From contig CM057005.1 in assembly GCA_029891345.1 (NCBI GenBank), positions 67,279,760 through 67,343,759 on the forward strand: a stretch of 64,000 nucleotides of DNA, written 5' to 3'. The position numbers and the translations under genes are program-made. The notes below the pieces were generated by a model. The model ran no database searches. It had not been told where the DNA came from and saw only the letters and a program-made list of their open reading frames with translations. The stretch comes from Dryococelus australis. Its lineage: Eukaryota; Arthropoda; Insecta; Phasmatodea; Phasmatidae. How positions within the stretch are numbered: position 1 is the first letter of the stretch; the number at the start of each line of letters is the position of its first letter. This document shows, piece by piece, positions 23,851-35,227 of this stretch.

Positions 23851-24666
23851 TCTTATGGAGCTTTACACAATGGAACTGTCAAAGATTAAGTCAAGCACTC
23901 TTGACGTAACGATTTTGAAAAGTTGAAATTTAAAGTCAAAGTCAAGCAGCCATTTTGCCGAGAATCTAATAGAGGTTATGTGGAAAGTGCGTTATTTTAG
24001 TGTAGGACGATTTTAATCTTGGTATATTAAACAACGCTCGTCTTAAATTAAATAAAAGGAAAACAAATGTAATGTGAAGTAGAAATATATGAATTGACAT
24101 TCTAATAAAATAAACAAATTAGTTTTTTTTGTTTTGAAATTAACTTTTAATATGAATTTTAACCCTATTTAAAAAAAAAGTACGTAAGATGCATTCCTGT
24201 ACAATATAATAATAATTTATATAACAAGATACACGTTTTTACGAAGCTCACAGAACTGATTTTCAATTGTCTGAACTCTGACTTTACTGTTGTATTGTGT
24301 CTTGGTGGTTTTGTCAAAGGAAAGGGAACAAAGTCGAATGCTGAAGTTTTCTATTGTGTAAGAAGCTGTATCCGTGTGAGCTTGAATCTGTAGACATGTG
24401 TACACGCACTTGTGCAGACAGCTAACAGTATTGAATTCCCTGGACTCCAATTACTCGCTGTTGTTCTTCCCCGTCAACAGCTACACTAGCGTTCAAGTCT
24501 CACCTCTCCCCGACTACACACTTAGCTTGGCGGAGTAGAACCCCCCCCCCCCCCCCCAATGACGGCCTGATTTTTAACACTTTGATTGCCTTTACACGTT
24601 TAAGACAAGCTAGAAGTGCGTTACATACATACCCACGATTGCATGACCATCAGTTCTGTTGGTATA
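23851..24666. other. unassigned AT-rich sequence; poly-C run
   Basis: Contains 17 consecutive C at 24541-24557. No gene or repeat relationship seen. Confidence 0.35.
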
Positions 24667-25080
24667 GACTGTTCACGGCAAAATGGGCAATTTTAAAAGT
24701 CCCGCCTAAGATCTACTTGTATGCACGTTGTGTGTTTTTCCGCCTTATGTAGAATTGCCATTGCCACGGGCCTCGTCGCTTTATTCATGCGTCGGTCAAG
24801 TGAAAACTGTGAGATTATTAGAAAAGTAAATATTTTTTAAATTTGCTAATTTTTACATTTCGTCGCATTAAAAAAAATACAGAAAGCGCTAGAAATAATT
24901 TAAGCTATCACAAATGGGCACGTAACACTTTATATTCGACGTTAATATATGGAACTACTTTTCCCTTCATCGTTGCAACTCTTTTACTGGACGCATGTCA
25001 CTCAGTGCGCCAGTTAAAATATATGCAGGTAGGAGCAGTGACTTTTTTCTAAGGTTGATTTCAAAAGTGCTCACTTTATC
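24667..25080 (-). mobile_element. MITE-A1, reverse copy with one clipped end
   Basis: TA at 24665-24666, then GACTGTTCACGGCAAAATG. The A1 interior follows in reverse and the element stops at GTGCTCACTTTATC without the last ~10 bases of the terminus. Confidence 0.87.
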
Positions 25081-25440
25081 TGTATTCCTATTTACACACG
25101 CCCTATTGGTTCACACAACGCCGCACACGCTTATTACACTGTACAACGTTCATTACTGGCCGGCTCTCGACCAATATAATGCCGACTTGGAACCGGCTAA
25201 ATCAAATGTTCTGTCCTACCTGGAATAATGTATAATAGAGCCTGTTCATTTGAGATATTTACACTTTTGAGTGTTGCCGATTTAATATTACGTCGCAGAG
25301 GATCCTATGAAAACTGCTCGTGAATTAATATATCTCGCCCATGCATGTCTTCAAACAATACGGAAGTCACACTATTGTGGCAAACCCTTTACAACTCAGT
25401 AGAATCTTCGGTAGCAGTCAAAGTGTAAACACCTATTCAC
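25081..25440. other. unassigned sequence
   Basis: No repeat or coding signal identified. Confidence 0.35.
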
Positions 25441-25880
25441 GTCAAAGAAAGGGGTGCAGTTGTAGGCAGGGAATTCCCCCTCCCCCCCCCCAAAGTAGTC
25501 TTCGGAGGCGACCAAGTAATGGTGAACGAGCTGTAGCTAGGATCCTCCAACGCCCGGGGGGGGTTGAAGAGGGGGGGGGGGGGAGCCCGAAGCCCGGCTG
25601 GGCGTAAACGCGCGGTTTAACGGACGTGAATTAACGACGGCCGCGGGGCACGATGGGTTCTCGGAGGACGCGGTGGATCGTGTAAACGCGGACGCGGAGA
25701 GAGTGAGGCAAGGTCGTTTATCACGGGGCGAGAGGGCTAATCGCGTCCAGAGAGGAGTACCCCCCGCCATCATTAATCAGCTGTGCCCCGAGCCTCGCCG
25801 ATACAAAGCCGCACTGCTGTGCGTGAAGGCAGGCCCTCATCGTTCCCAGCGCCTCCCCACTCCAATTCCACCTTCCTCTT
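25441..25880. other. CpG-rich block, possible CpG island
   Basis: About 440 bp unusually dense in CpG (for example GGACGCGGTGGATCG, AAACGCGGACGCGGAGAGAG) in an AT-rich setting, with runs of C and G near 25480 and 25567. It is open on both strands over 70-90 codons, as expected of G+C-rich DNA. It may be an unmethylated regulatory island or a single-copy exon. I recognise no protein family. Confidence 0.35.
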
Positions 25881-26054
25881 AGGAATTTTGAAATAAAAAA
25901 TATCGATAAATCGAAATTACGATATTATATCAACAATATATCGATATATTTCAAACAATATTTTATCGAAATCAGTATCTTTTTCCTGGTATCGGAAACA
26001 AATATTTTTTTAATGATATTTTAATAAGCTATGTTTTGAATGCAAACATTTACA
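25881..26054. other. short AT-rich tract rich in ATCGATA
   Basis: Repeated ATATCGATA-like motifs (25905-25985) form a loose simple-sequence tract. Similar TATCGAAAT wording recurs near 26430. Confidence 0.35.
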
Positions 26055-26286
26055 GGCTGTTCACAATAAAGTGAGCACTTTTGAGGCCCTAGTTACTTTT
26101 TTACTTCAGCTTCTTTTTATCCTTTGACGACGTTTTTAAATAAATATTCTCATGTAAGCAAAACACACTGTGTGTAGCTTCCACCGCACTTAAAAGTTAA
26201 CGTCTAAGGCTACAATAAAATATATTTACTGACTATTATTCCAAATGAGAGGGCTTTGAAAAGCGCTCACTTTACCGTGAGTAGCC
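26055..26286 (-). mobile_element. MITE-A2, reverse copy
   Basis: Termini GGCTGTTCACAATAAAGTG and ACTTTACCGTGAGTAGCC followed by TATA. The interior is the reverse of the other A2 copies (CAATAAAATATATTTACTGAC). Confidence 0.88.
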
Positions 26287-26832
26287 TATACTATGTTTAC
26301 TTTGGCAACATGTGCCAAAAACAGGCGCCACATAATTGCGCAATGCTTTGGGTCCTCAGTATGTAATATTCCAAGCAATTTTCCATTCGTCAAAGTCCTT
26401 CGAAACATAAAATTTACAATTTCAATGTACCAAAAATCGATATTTTTCTGTCGATATAATAAAAAAAAAAACAATACCTACATAAATAACCAATGTAAAT
26501 AATATAGATTTTTTTTCCGATATCAACAATCTTTCTTCCTTTTGCTACTTGTACACCACCCCCCTCCTCTCCTCAATCATCCAGTAGGCTTAACAAAAGT
26601 CAGGCTTAGGTACTGCGTGTAAGCAATTTCTCAGGTCCTTTCGCTACACCCTATCACAGAACAGATAAGAGCACAGAAGTGACTGCGCGAGGTTCCGGAG
26701 TAGAGCTTGTGCCTGGCTACCGTGCGCTGCGGTTGATTCCGTATTCTAACATTTGACGAAACCTATTTTGCGACGTAAACACGAGTTCGTAGTACAGTTC
26801 ATATGTCTGCAGTGCTGTGCGTAATTTCAATA
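26287..26832. other. unassigned sequence
   Basis: AT-rich on the left and more mixed near 26650-26780. No gene or family match. Confidence 0.35.
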
Positions 26833-27268
26833 CAATCCATACACGGTTGCCTCAGACTTTTCTGAAGCTCTGCTAAAGTTCTACTTCCAATATATTCCTC
26901 CGCCTCGTGCCAACTAAGCTTAACTGAGTCTGGGAAATTACACCAGAGGACAACGCACCGCATTTGTGCGCACTCGGTGCAACAGTATTTTGTATAAGAA
27001 TTACATATTTTTCACTAGGCGCTACCAATACACACACGTTTTCTCACTGTTTTTTTATTCAAATTATTTATAATTGAAGCATTATAATTTATAGATAAAA
27101 TATTAACAACATTTATATTTAAAAGGCAAAAAAAAAAAAGTATCTTTTATGAACTCAAGTACAAACGCTTGTGATGTACGGCATCTGTTGGAAATAAATA
27201 AGCACGTCATACATGGGGAGATTTTTCAAAGATTTGGTTTAAAAAAGGCGAATAAACCGCGAATAGAC
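26833..27268 (+). mobile_element. MITE-B copy
   Basis: TA-flanked element of ~436 bp. It starts CAATCCATACACGGTTGCC and ends AAACCGCGAATAGAC-TATA. It aligns throughout with 37760-38175 (shared TTCCTCCGCCTCGTGC, TAGGCGCTACCAA, AACGCTTGTGAT). Both ends are recognisably related to MITE-A1. Confidence 0.82.
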
Positions 27269-27421
27269 TATAGTTAGTTGGGCGATATAGGGGAACTTTG
27301 GAATTGTGTTTTAAAAAATATAAACACGCGAGAGAAACAAAGGATCCAATACGGCGGGGATGGTTCCCCTTAACCCATTCAGACCCAGCCTACATAGTTG
27401 TGAACATTACGCACGTGTAAA

Positions 27422-27832
27422 GGCTGTTCACGGTAATGTGAGCACTTTAGAAACCAAACGTCAAAAAATGTTACTGCCCCTACCTGCATATATTTTAATG
27501 GGCTCAAGAAGTGACATGCGCCCAGTTAAGTTGGTAATGATGGAGGGAAGTAATTCCATGTCTTAAGGTTGAATGAATGGTAGGTAAATGGTTGTGAACA
27601 CTAAATGATTTACTTTGCTTTCTGATTTTTTTAGTACATGTAAGAGCACGAATTAGCAATTTTTTTTTATATTTACATTTTTAATAATTCTACAATTTCT
27701 CTTGACCGACATATGAATAAAGAGATCGGGTCCATGGCAATGTTAACTGTACGTATGGTGGAATAATACGCAACGTGCATACAAGTAGATCTTAAGCAGG
27801 GTTTTCAAAAGTGCTGTTGACCGTGAATAGGC
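27422..27832 (+). mobile_element. MITE-A1 copy
   Basis: Good 5' terminus GGCTGTTCACGGTAATGTG; 3' terminus decayed to TTGACCGTGAATAGGC before TATA. Full A1 interior. A 68-codon frame inside is incidental. Confidence 0.88.
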
Positions 27833-28238
27833 TATAGGTAATTTTTGGTCTGCACTGCACATTGCGAAGCTCAACGACCAATGATCTTACCTGCGGAGAA
27901 ACGATTCGCAAACCGTCTTACTGGCCTCGGTCATGATTGGACCACAGCCGACAACTCATTGGCTGTGACAGCGAAACAAGTATTGTCTCGACTTTATAGT
28001 ACAGCACACATAATAAAATATATTGTTTGCAACACCTGAAACCGTGAATCAAGGTGGATCTGACACGGTTAAGGCTCAGCCTCTCACACGTCATGTAAAG
28101 TTTATAGCTAATTTGAGCTCTTAAGGGACACTTACTAAGCATATACAACTATAGTTGTTATAGCTGCTGTAGAAAAGACGCAAATTTTGACCGTTTGCCA
28201 AGTAATTATAAGGTAGTTAGTGCAGCATCAATTCAATA
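27833..28238. other. unassigned sequence
   Basis: Lies between a MITE and the solo LTR. No recognisable content. Confidence 0.35.
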
Positions 28239-28242
28239 TTAT

Positions 28243-29121
28243 TGTTACGTGCTGCAGCTGGCGCCGACTCAGCTGCCCCGCGCCGTAATCGGAGACTCGC
28301 TTCGCCCTCCCCTCTTCCAGGAACGATGCGCTCCTGACCCCCCCCCCCTCTTAGAATCCCGTGAATGCCGACAGCGGCGAGACTTGCTGGCGTCACAGAC
28401 CTCCGCTCGCCTGCTAGAGTTTCCGATACGTTTAGCGACGATGCAAGAATGTTCTGGTGAGACTAGTTGGTGTCTCAGCCCTCCGTGACGCATCACACGA
28501 GTTGGGGAAGATTTTAGGTGGTGATCTAAGACTCTATATATATACTGCCCAGCGGCCGGCAGTCTTGGATGGAGGCCGCCTGGCCGAGTGTGCGCGAGCG
28601 AAAATAAGTGTGGACGACGACTGGAGATTGCGGGACGACGGCGAGTGTGGTGTTCGTGGCTTGAATGGACGAGAGGGTATGAAACCGACGAGTGAAGCCT
28701 ACTGCGTGTGAGGGCGCTTGGAGGACTCTAGAACATTGCGACTGGCGGGACATAGACTGAACTGAGGTGGGACTGAATGGAATTGTAATACTGATTTTTA
28801 TTGTAAATATTCGAACTGTCAAATATGGACGCATAAATTATAAAATAATTGAGTAGGTTGATACACTGTATATTGGGACTGATCCTTAATTATTTAATTT
28901 CATTGATTTCTTTGTTGTAATTATAAATTTTGTTAATTGGTGTCAATTGTGAACAGTAAGTGATTTCCATTTATTGTGATGATTTGAGTTCAGAGAATTT
29001 TGCTGTAGTTATTGTAAATAAAATAAGGAAATTATAATTAATTCTTTTATTTTATTAAGACCTCCATCCCTTAACGAACTTGGTATAGCCCACTTAATTT
29101 ATATAGAAAGAAATTGTAACA
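28243..29121 (+). mobile_element. solo LTR of an LTR retrotransposon, probably Gypsy-type (fossil)
   Basis: An 879-bp sequence starts TGTTAC and ends GTAACA, a perfect 6-bp inverted terminal repeat of the TG...CA kind. It is flanked by TTAT on both sides (28239-28242 and 29122-29125), a 4-bp target duplication. A TATATATATA box at 28535-28544 and an AATAAA signal at 29017-29022 give the plus orientation. No internal region or second LTR lies nearby, so it is what remains after LTR-LTR recombination. The intact duplication suggests a moderately young insertion. Gypsy assignment rests on duplication length and ends only. The 84- and 102-codon frames inside are incidental. Confidence 0.8.
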
Positions 29122-29994
29122 TTATCAACAGTTTCTTGCAGTTTCACAAAAGTCGAAAAAATTTAGCGACTTAAAACGATTTATAACAATAAATATTTAG
29201 TCATTTCATTGAAAAGAAAGACGTGGTTTAAATTTAACACGGTAGATTACACCGAGCCTTAAAAAGGATATATTACATTATTATTGATTTTAAGATTAAT
29301 GTAGTACAGTGGCGATGCGTGCTATAATTTAGTAGGCAAGCTACTGCGTGCAGGGGGCAGTAGTAGCGTTGATCTCCCCAATTAAGGGGGGGGGGGAGTC
29401 CGGGGGCTCTCCCTCGGGAAAATTTGGATTTCAAGGTGCAAAATGGTGCTATTTAAACATTTTTCCGTACCTAAATATAAAACACACTGCTAGTGAAATA
29501 TTAATATTTCTTTAACATAAAATTTGCCCGAGTGAGAAATATTGCAAAGATACCTTCATTAAACCCGGAACCTTGTCCACTCAAAATATATATTTTAATA
29601 CCCTTCGACAGTGAGGTATTTACATAAGGAGCAATTTTGTTTGTACAGAAGTGTAGACAGGAAAAATCATTATTAGTTTGTGTAAAGATGGAAAGCAGTC
29701 AACGCGAACAAGCAGGAGGCAGGAAAAAACGAAGCAGGTAGAGTGCGCATCAAAGTATAAGATTCTTCTCGCACAGTGTAAGGGGAGGAAGCACAGAAGG
29801 GGAAGTGTCCAGTGATTAGCTTTCAGGAGGGAGGGAACACGAGAGCTGAAAACACATTTACCATTATCCTTGCGCCCGTATAAGTTACCGTTCGTGCCGT
29901 GCAGCTATATTTCACCAAAAATAAATCGATGCTTATATTTCAACCAGCTGCAGCACAGCTGCGAAGATATAGGGACATATGAGCAGATCATGCT

Positions 29995-30016
29995 GTGTGT
30001 GTGTGTGTGTGTGTGC
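29995..30016. repeat. (GT)n microsatellite
   Basis: Eleven GT units, within the possible hAT-type element. Confidence 0.9.
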
Positions 30017-30435
30017 GAAGACCGACCACGGGTGTCACCGGTGTTTAAGATACCCTAATGTCCTTGAATTGCTAATCAGTGTAATTCGACGCACCGGCAC
30101 TGAACATTGTCGCCCAGAGCGATAGTTTGCGCCACATAGGTTGTCTCGCAACCCGATACAGACGTAATACGCCTAGATTAGACAACACAGACATCTCACA
30201 GGCCACATGCCACATCACTAAATATCTACAGGAAAATGTGCCATGAAAAGACGCTTTGTGCTTTCGGAATATGTGGTATTGACACATTCAAACATGTAGG
30301 ACCTAAATTGTTTTATTGTTCTTATAGAGCAAATAATTACATCAGCCTTGAAATGTGCATGTAAACTAATGAGTACACGCGTTTTTCCAGTACCGTTCAC
30401 CTTCTGAATCGACGTTGTAGGAGTACAAATCATAA

Positions 30436-30768
30436 TCGCACAAATTCACTGCCGGCAGCCTCAACAATCGGTCGACACTTATCAATCATGTGGGAGTAAT
30501 TTATTGTCCACCTCAGTACCTGAATGTCGAAATCGTCAATGTTAGTCTCCAGTAGTTTCGCTCGATGTTTTTGTGGGGTAGAAAAAGATTTTAATGTACC
30601 ATCCCTGAACCCTACTTCCTGTTTTATTCTGTAAACAACTGCGGGTGGAACACCTATCGCTGCACTGACTCCTCTCACTACCTCAGAAAGTGGTACTTGA
30701 ATGCCTTCCTCTGATTCATTGGTCATGGACTTCAGCACATTAAAATTACTTCCCTGCGTTCACTGTGC
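30436..30768 (-). pseudogene. N-terminal part of an IS630/Tc1-mariner-type transposase
   Basis: Read on the minus strand the frame begins VHSERREVILNVLKSM and continues through a helix-turn-helix (VSAAIGVPPAVVYRIKQE) and the FSTPQKHRAK linker to NIDDFDIQVLRWTI. This order matches the DNA-binding N-terminus of a family of arthropod IS630-like transposases, in which a TPGK-like linker and a DDFD-x-CVIRR-like helix follow the HTH. Similarity stops at about 30490; the DDE catalytic domain is not found downstream. It is therefore a truncated remnant. Identification is from remembered family pattern. Confidence 0.6.
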
Positions 30769-31095
30769 ACAACTTTACCTTGTCATTGTTCCAACTGTTA
30801 ATTTTATCAACGGAAACATTACAATACGTACGTTAATTTATGCTCTTCGCACGCATGGAATGTACACGAACTCCCGCACCGCTCGCATATTGATGTTTTC
30901 ACTCTAGCTGTTATACACCGGCTAGAGACAGCCGAACATCTGAGGGCGGGCGAGGGAAGTGCGACCCATGCGAAGGACATCCAGATCGGCATGCGTTGGA
31001 AATTAACGGTGGTTTGGTCTGATCAGTGTCCGAGGTTATTGACTGTACAGATAGAGCACATGCCATAATCATATTAGAAAACGACTTGATTAAAA

Positions 31096-31170
31096 TAGCT
31101 GCAAACAGGAAATAGGGTTCAAGGATGGTACATTAAAATCTTTTTCTACCCCACAAAAACATCGAGCGAA
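31096..31170 (+). pseudogene. inverted duplicate of part of the same transposase
   Basis: Translated on the plus strand it reads KQEIGFKDGTLKSFSTPQ and onward, the same peptide as the minus-strand gene 500 bp away with few changes. The DNA is the reverse complement of 30553-30614 plus a little more. It breaks off at CGAAGCGACACACAC, directly at an AC microsatellite. Confidence 0.7.
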
Positions 31171-31173
31171 GCG

Positions 31174-31225
31174 ACACACACACACGCACATGCACGCACG
31201 CACACACACACACACACACACACAC
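31174..31225. repeat. (AC)n microsatellite, interrupted
   Basis: AC repeats with CGCA and TGCACGCACG interruptions, abutting the duplicated transposase piece. Confidence 0.9.
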
Positions 31226-32277
31226 TGAAATCGAGAATTTACAAGGATTCATTACCGGTACGGAGTTAGAAAACATATTATAGCATTGCATTAACATTTC
31301 TGATAAATGAGCACAAATTACACTTATAATTACATCTGCAAAAACATTCACGTCCGTCACAATTAATATACAGTAAATTAATGTTTTAACGTAAAAACCC
31401 ACCATGTATTATCATCCTTTGAAAACAATAAACATGGCCGGCAAAACAGTTTGTTTAGGCTGTTACATCCAGCTAACCACGAGTGTTCCTAATACATTTT
31501 TTTTTTTGGACATGACGTACAAAATGACCTTTGTTGCATGTTGTCGTGATCGCAAGTTCAGGTGTCCGCCTACCCTCTTTTATGATGTCGCATCTTTCCT
31601 GAAAAGTGAAATCACTGCTGGAAAAATGCTTCACTCGTAATCCACACACACCACACTTACATCCACATGTTTCTGTTGCACTCATTCTATCTACTTGGTT
31701 CTCAGTCTCACATGTTAGTTTTATAATTTTTATGTAGGGTAGACATTGCGCACGAATATGTATATCATTCTCAGCACCAAAACTAAATTAAATAAAAATA
31801 ATACGATTCGTGTTGTGCGCACGAACTTGCATACGCATCGATCTAGTTACTGTAAACTACACCACGCCAACTGCCTACGGCTAGGCCAGCTTCGGCTATG
31901 TCCGCTTCAGTTCGGTGAAGAAAGCACTACCATCGTAGCTTCTAACACAGGTTGACGCAGCCATAAGCCCCCGCGCCTCCCCGGGCGGTCTTCCTACCCT
32001 TCCTCCACTCTGTCGGCCGGAAATCATTGCGACCGCCTACCTGCTGAAAGCATTACTTACACAGCTTCCAAACATCTTGGTTTTGCTAGCCAACGAACGA
32101 GTTGTTTTCTTATAATGGACAGTATTGTTTCCCCGAGTAGAATGTGTGCAGCATGAGTGAAAAGTTACCTTAAAGTAAATATAAGTTAGAATTTAATATT
32201 TATTTTAAATATAACATTGTCAGCAAACTGTCTGGGCAAACACTGTTTGCCTTGCTTGCCCTAACCAGACGCCACTG

Positions 32278-33205
32278 ATATAATATAAAAAATATAAAAA
32301 CCCAAGAGTAAAAAAATAGCTATTTACAGACGAGCTTAGAAACTACGTTATAACGCCGGCAGTGTAAAGCGTTCCGAACGTTTCTTTGAAGCAGCTCCAG
32401 TGAAAGTGCCTTTCTGAGCAGCCAGTTCTCCCGTTCCACCGCACAAAGCATAATTCTGCCGCCGCAGTTTTTAAGTGTTTGTTCCAGGCTCGGCTCAAAG
32501 AGACCCCCCCCCCCAACCCCCACCCCGCTCCCCTTAACGGGGACGAGTGTTGCGGAAGTAAAGCCCAGCGCATGAAGTTTGGACCGGTGGCAAGGAAAAA
32601 ATTCGAATGCGATGTTTAGAGGCTGGCAGAGTTGTGATGTTCAGAATTACAGTACATCAGCGCCATAAGAAACGAAGCACCGCATGTTAAACCGAATTAA
32701 TTATGATCAGAATGGTATCGAACTCACAGGACCACTGACCATATTCTGTGACGCTTTGCCCATCTTTATTAAAATAAAAAAGTTACTAAGTAAATAGTTT
32801 TGTGAGGCGAAACGATATTATGCAACTTAATACGTTGGCGTCTCATTTTGGCTTACTTTATAAAGGATAGATAGGTTTATGAGAGCACTTACTGGCCTGT
32901 GTGTGTAGGTGTATTTGTGGGTGTGTCACTTTAAAAACTTTTGAACACGAGAACCGAATTTCATTAAACTTTTATAGTTTTATATCCTGCCAAATGGTTA
33001 CTTTCAAAATTGCGGCAATTTAAACATTTTTAGTTTTATGTCATGTATCGGGAACTCTTTAACCGTTTTTTTAGCAAGTTCTTTATATTGACAATACACC
33101 AAGTATGTTTTAGTTTTAGAGATGTAATTTGTTTTTGGTCTGCCATTTTGGAAGCTAGCACTAGATGGAAAAATAAGCTTTTACATTATATACCTCGAAA
33201 ATTAT
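32278..33205. other. unassigned sequence
   Basis: A C-rich run near 32504-32525 and a short G+C-rich patch around it. Otherwise AT-rich with no family match. Confidence 0.35.
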
Positions 33206-33453
33206 TCGGTGCGCTGTGGTTAAACGGTTAACCTGCTCACATCCCACCAAGGCGAACTGGGTTCAATACCCGGTCGGGTCGCTCCCGGATTTTTGCAAGT
33301 GGGAATCGTGCCGGACGATGCCGCTGGTCGGCGGGTTTCTTCGGGGATCTCCCGTTACCCCACCCGTGCATTCCGGCGCTGCTCCATACTGGCCTCATTT
33401 CACCCTCGTCGACTGCCAAGGCCTCGTTGTTAAGAGCCGCCGACTCAACTTCA
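33206..33453 (+). mobile_element. tRNA-derived SINE, family 1
   Basis: Head with box B-like GGGTTCAATACCC, then GCAAGTGGGAATCGTGCCGG, TTCCGGCGCTGCTCCATACT and TTGTTAAGAGCCGCC. The CACT tail is lost. A 106-codon frame across it is SINE sequence. Confidence 0.9.
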
Positions 33454-33596
33454 GATTAAGACTGCTTTGGGCCGTGTCTCAATTAGCCCACAGAGCGTTC
33501 TCTCGTGTTCCCGCTCTCATAAGCATGTCATTATGACGTCAGAGAGAACGCTCTGTGGTCGTCTCAATTTATCGGAGAGAGTGCGAAAGAGCGAGA

Positions 33597-33602
<6 letters not shown>

Positions 33603-33640
<38 letters not shown>

Positions 33641-33682
33641 AGAGAAATAGAAAGCGGGAGAGAGAAAGAGAGAGAGAGAGAG
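33603..33682. repeat. (GA)n microsatellite
   Basis: About 80 bp of GA with AAAG interruptions. It produces spurious Arg-Glu and Leu-Ser frames on either strand. Confidence 0.92.
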
Positions 33683-33868
33683 CACGCAGTTGTGAACTCG
33701 CTGGCGCTCCATCGCAGTATCTGACCACGCTCCATATTTGTTTACATTATTTCCGTGTTTGACTAAGGTTATAGCAGCTTTCTGAGAGGAAACGCCATCG
33801 CATTTTACCTGTAAGAGAATCATTTAAACTGCTTTAAACAACGAAATAACTTATGTAACACATATTTA

Positions 33869-33892
33869 TCTCTCTCTCTCTCTCTCTCTCCC

Positions 33893-33978
<86 letters not shown>
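33869..33978. repeat. (TC)n then (TA)n microsatellite
   Basis: About 36 bp of TC joined to about 72 bp of TA, inside element E. Confidence 0.92.
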
Positions 33979-33980
<2 letters not shown>

Positions 33981-34336
33981 CGGATATCTGACAAAGTCTC
34001 GTTTTTTTTTGTCACCTTGCTGCAACATGACGGTAATGTATAAAACAAAGATATTAGTTCTTTATGCGCTAGTAATTATTCTGGCAATGTTATAATTATT
34101 TGTGAAATTTAACACACACACATGTTATTTACAATAGCTATAATTACGATTTAAGCTTAACATGATTTCCCGCATTTCGTCATCGGCCGTCTGCATGACG
34201 TCGGAGAGAAACGAGAGTGTGGTTGTCTCAGTTCCACAGAGCGAGAACTTGAGAGAGCGCGAAGCAGTGCTCTCGCCAGGATGTGCGAAATAGTACTCTC
34301 GAGAGAGAGTATTCTTTGAATTGAGACACGGACTTA

Positions 34337-34894
34337 TGCCCGGTTGCACAAACATATTCCCCGATCCGAGATCGAATGATACTAGTTCCAAACCAAGATC
34401 CAGTTTGATCTTGGTTCCAATGTAAAAGTGTTGCACCAACGGAATTTCATGATTCTGGATCTCCGATTCGTCGATCATGGTTTCAAAGTGCGAGATCGAA
34501 ATTAAGTGTAAGACAAATTTTGCTAATGATTCGTAATGTATGACGTCATGGAAGTAGGGGTATTTTTCACTATAGATGTGCGATGTTTTATCTGTTTTAA
34601 GTGAATTATTGTTGTACGGATTTTATTGAATAATATTTAAGTGCGTATAATGTTGTTTTAGTTTCCAAAGAAAACAATCTAACGTAGTTCTAACTGGCGT
34701 ATTTTCAAACTACATCTGTTGACGATGGCTGCTGATCTCGGATCGAGATTTCGAAACGCCAATTTCAGCGGATCGAAATGAACTTCATCTTGTTCTCCAG
34801 TCCAGCTCTGGAACTCGAATGGTGCAACAGTTTTCTGAGTCGATCTTAGATCCGATCTCGGATCGAGTTCGATCCACGATGGTGCAGCCGGGCA
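34337..34894. mobile_element. inverted-repeat element D, ~560 bp
   Basis: Inverted ends TGCCCGGTTGCAC and, on the other strand, TGCCCGGCTGCAC; the ends GCCCGG...CCGGGC lie between AT and AT. Subterminal parts repeat GATCCGAGATCG and GATCTCGGATCGAG words on both arms. No coding capacity. A fragment of the same family lies at 3008-3115. Confidence 0.75.
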
Positions 34895-35227
34895 TCAGTT
34901 GCCATGTGCGTGCTACGCTAGCAGTGCTAGTGTTAGTGCTGAGCGGCGCGCGTGACAGCAGATAGAGCATTTCAGCTCGGCTGGCGACAAGCCGTCCTCC
35001 CAGTGTCAGCCGCCTTCTCTTGTGGCCACGTGCTCGCTGCGCCAAGCTGCCTGCGCCTTCGCTAATCTGAACTCTTCAAGGTCGCAGATAAGCCTTTACT
35101 CAAACTGCTGGAACACCTGTTCCCTTCAACGCTGTGCTCTGTGCCCTCTCTTGCCAGTCGTTCTCTTCGCTTAGTCTACAATGGTTAGCAACAAAACGAG
35201 ATTTCTTAAGAGTCCTATTTACTCAAA
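34895..35227. other. unassigned, G+C-richer sequence
   Basis: Contains GAGCGGCGCGCGTGACAG and mixed-composition DNA to about 35150. An 86-codon minus-strand frame spans it without a recognisable domain. Confidence 0.3.

Larger units (their letters stand above)
29307..32277. mobile_element. possible composite hAT-type element, ~3.0 kb
   Basis: CAGTGGCG at 29307 and CGCCACTG ending at 32277 form 8-bp inverted termini of the hAT style, each followed inward by a GGCAAGC motif. The outside 8-mers are ATGTAGTA (left) and ATATAATA (right), matching at six of eight positions, as an old 8-bp target duplication would. No hAT transposase lies inside. The interior holds part of an IS630-type transposase, an AC microsatellite and G+C-rich subterminal tracts. 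Confidence 0.42.
33472..34331. mobile_element. inverted-repeat element E, ~860 bp, microsatellite-filled
   Basis: CCGTGTCTCAATT at the left is mirrored by AATTGAGACACGG at 34319-34331. Subterminal sequence on each side is rich in GAGAGCG, CAGAGCG and GTCTCA words. The centre holds long GA, TC and TA microsatellites. No matching target duplication could be confirmed, so superfamily is open. Confidence 0.6.

Noticed and set aside
30218-30433. NGTGKT motif in a 71-codon minus-strand frame resembling a P-loop
   Set aside because: A single short motif without Walker B or other helicase motifs around it.
33517-33823. Leu/Ser- and Arg/Glu-rich frames
   Set aside because: Translation of GA/TC microsatellites.
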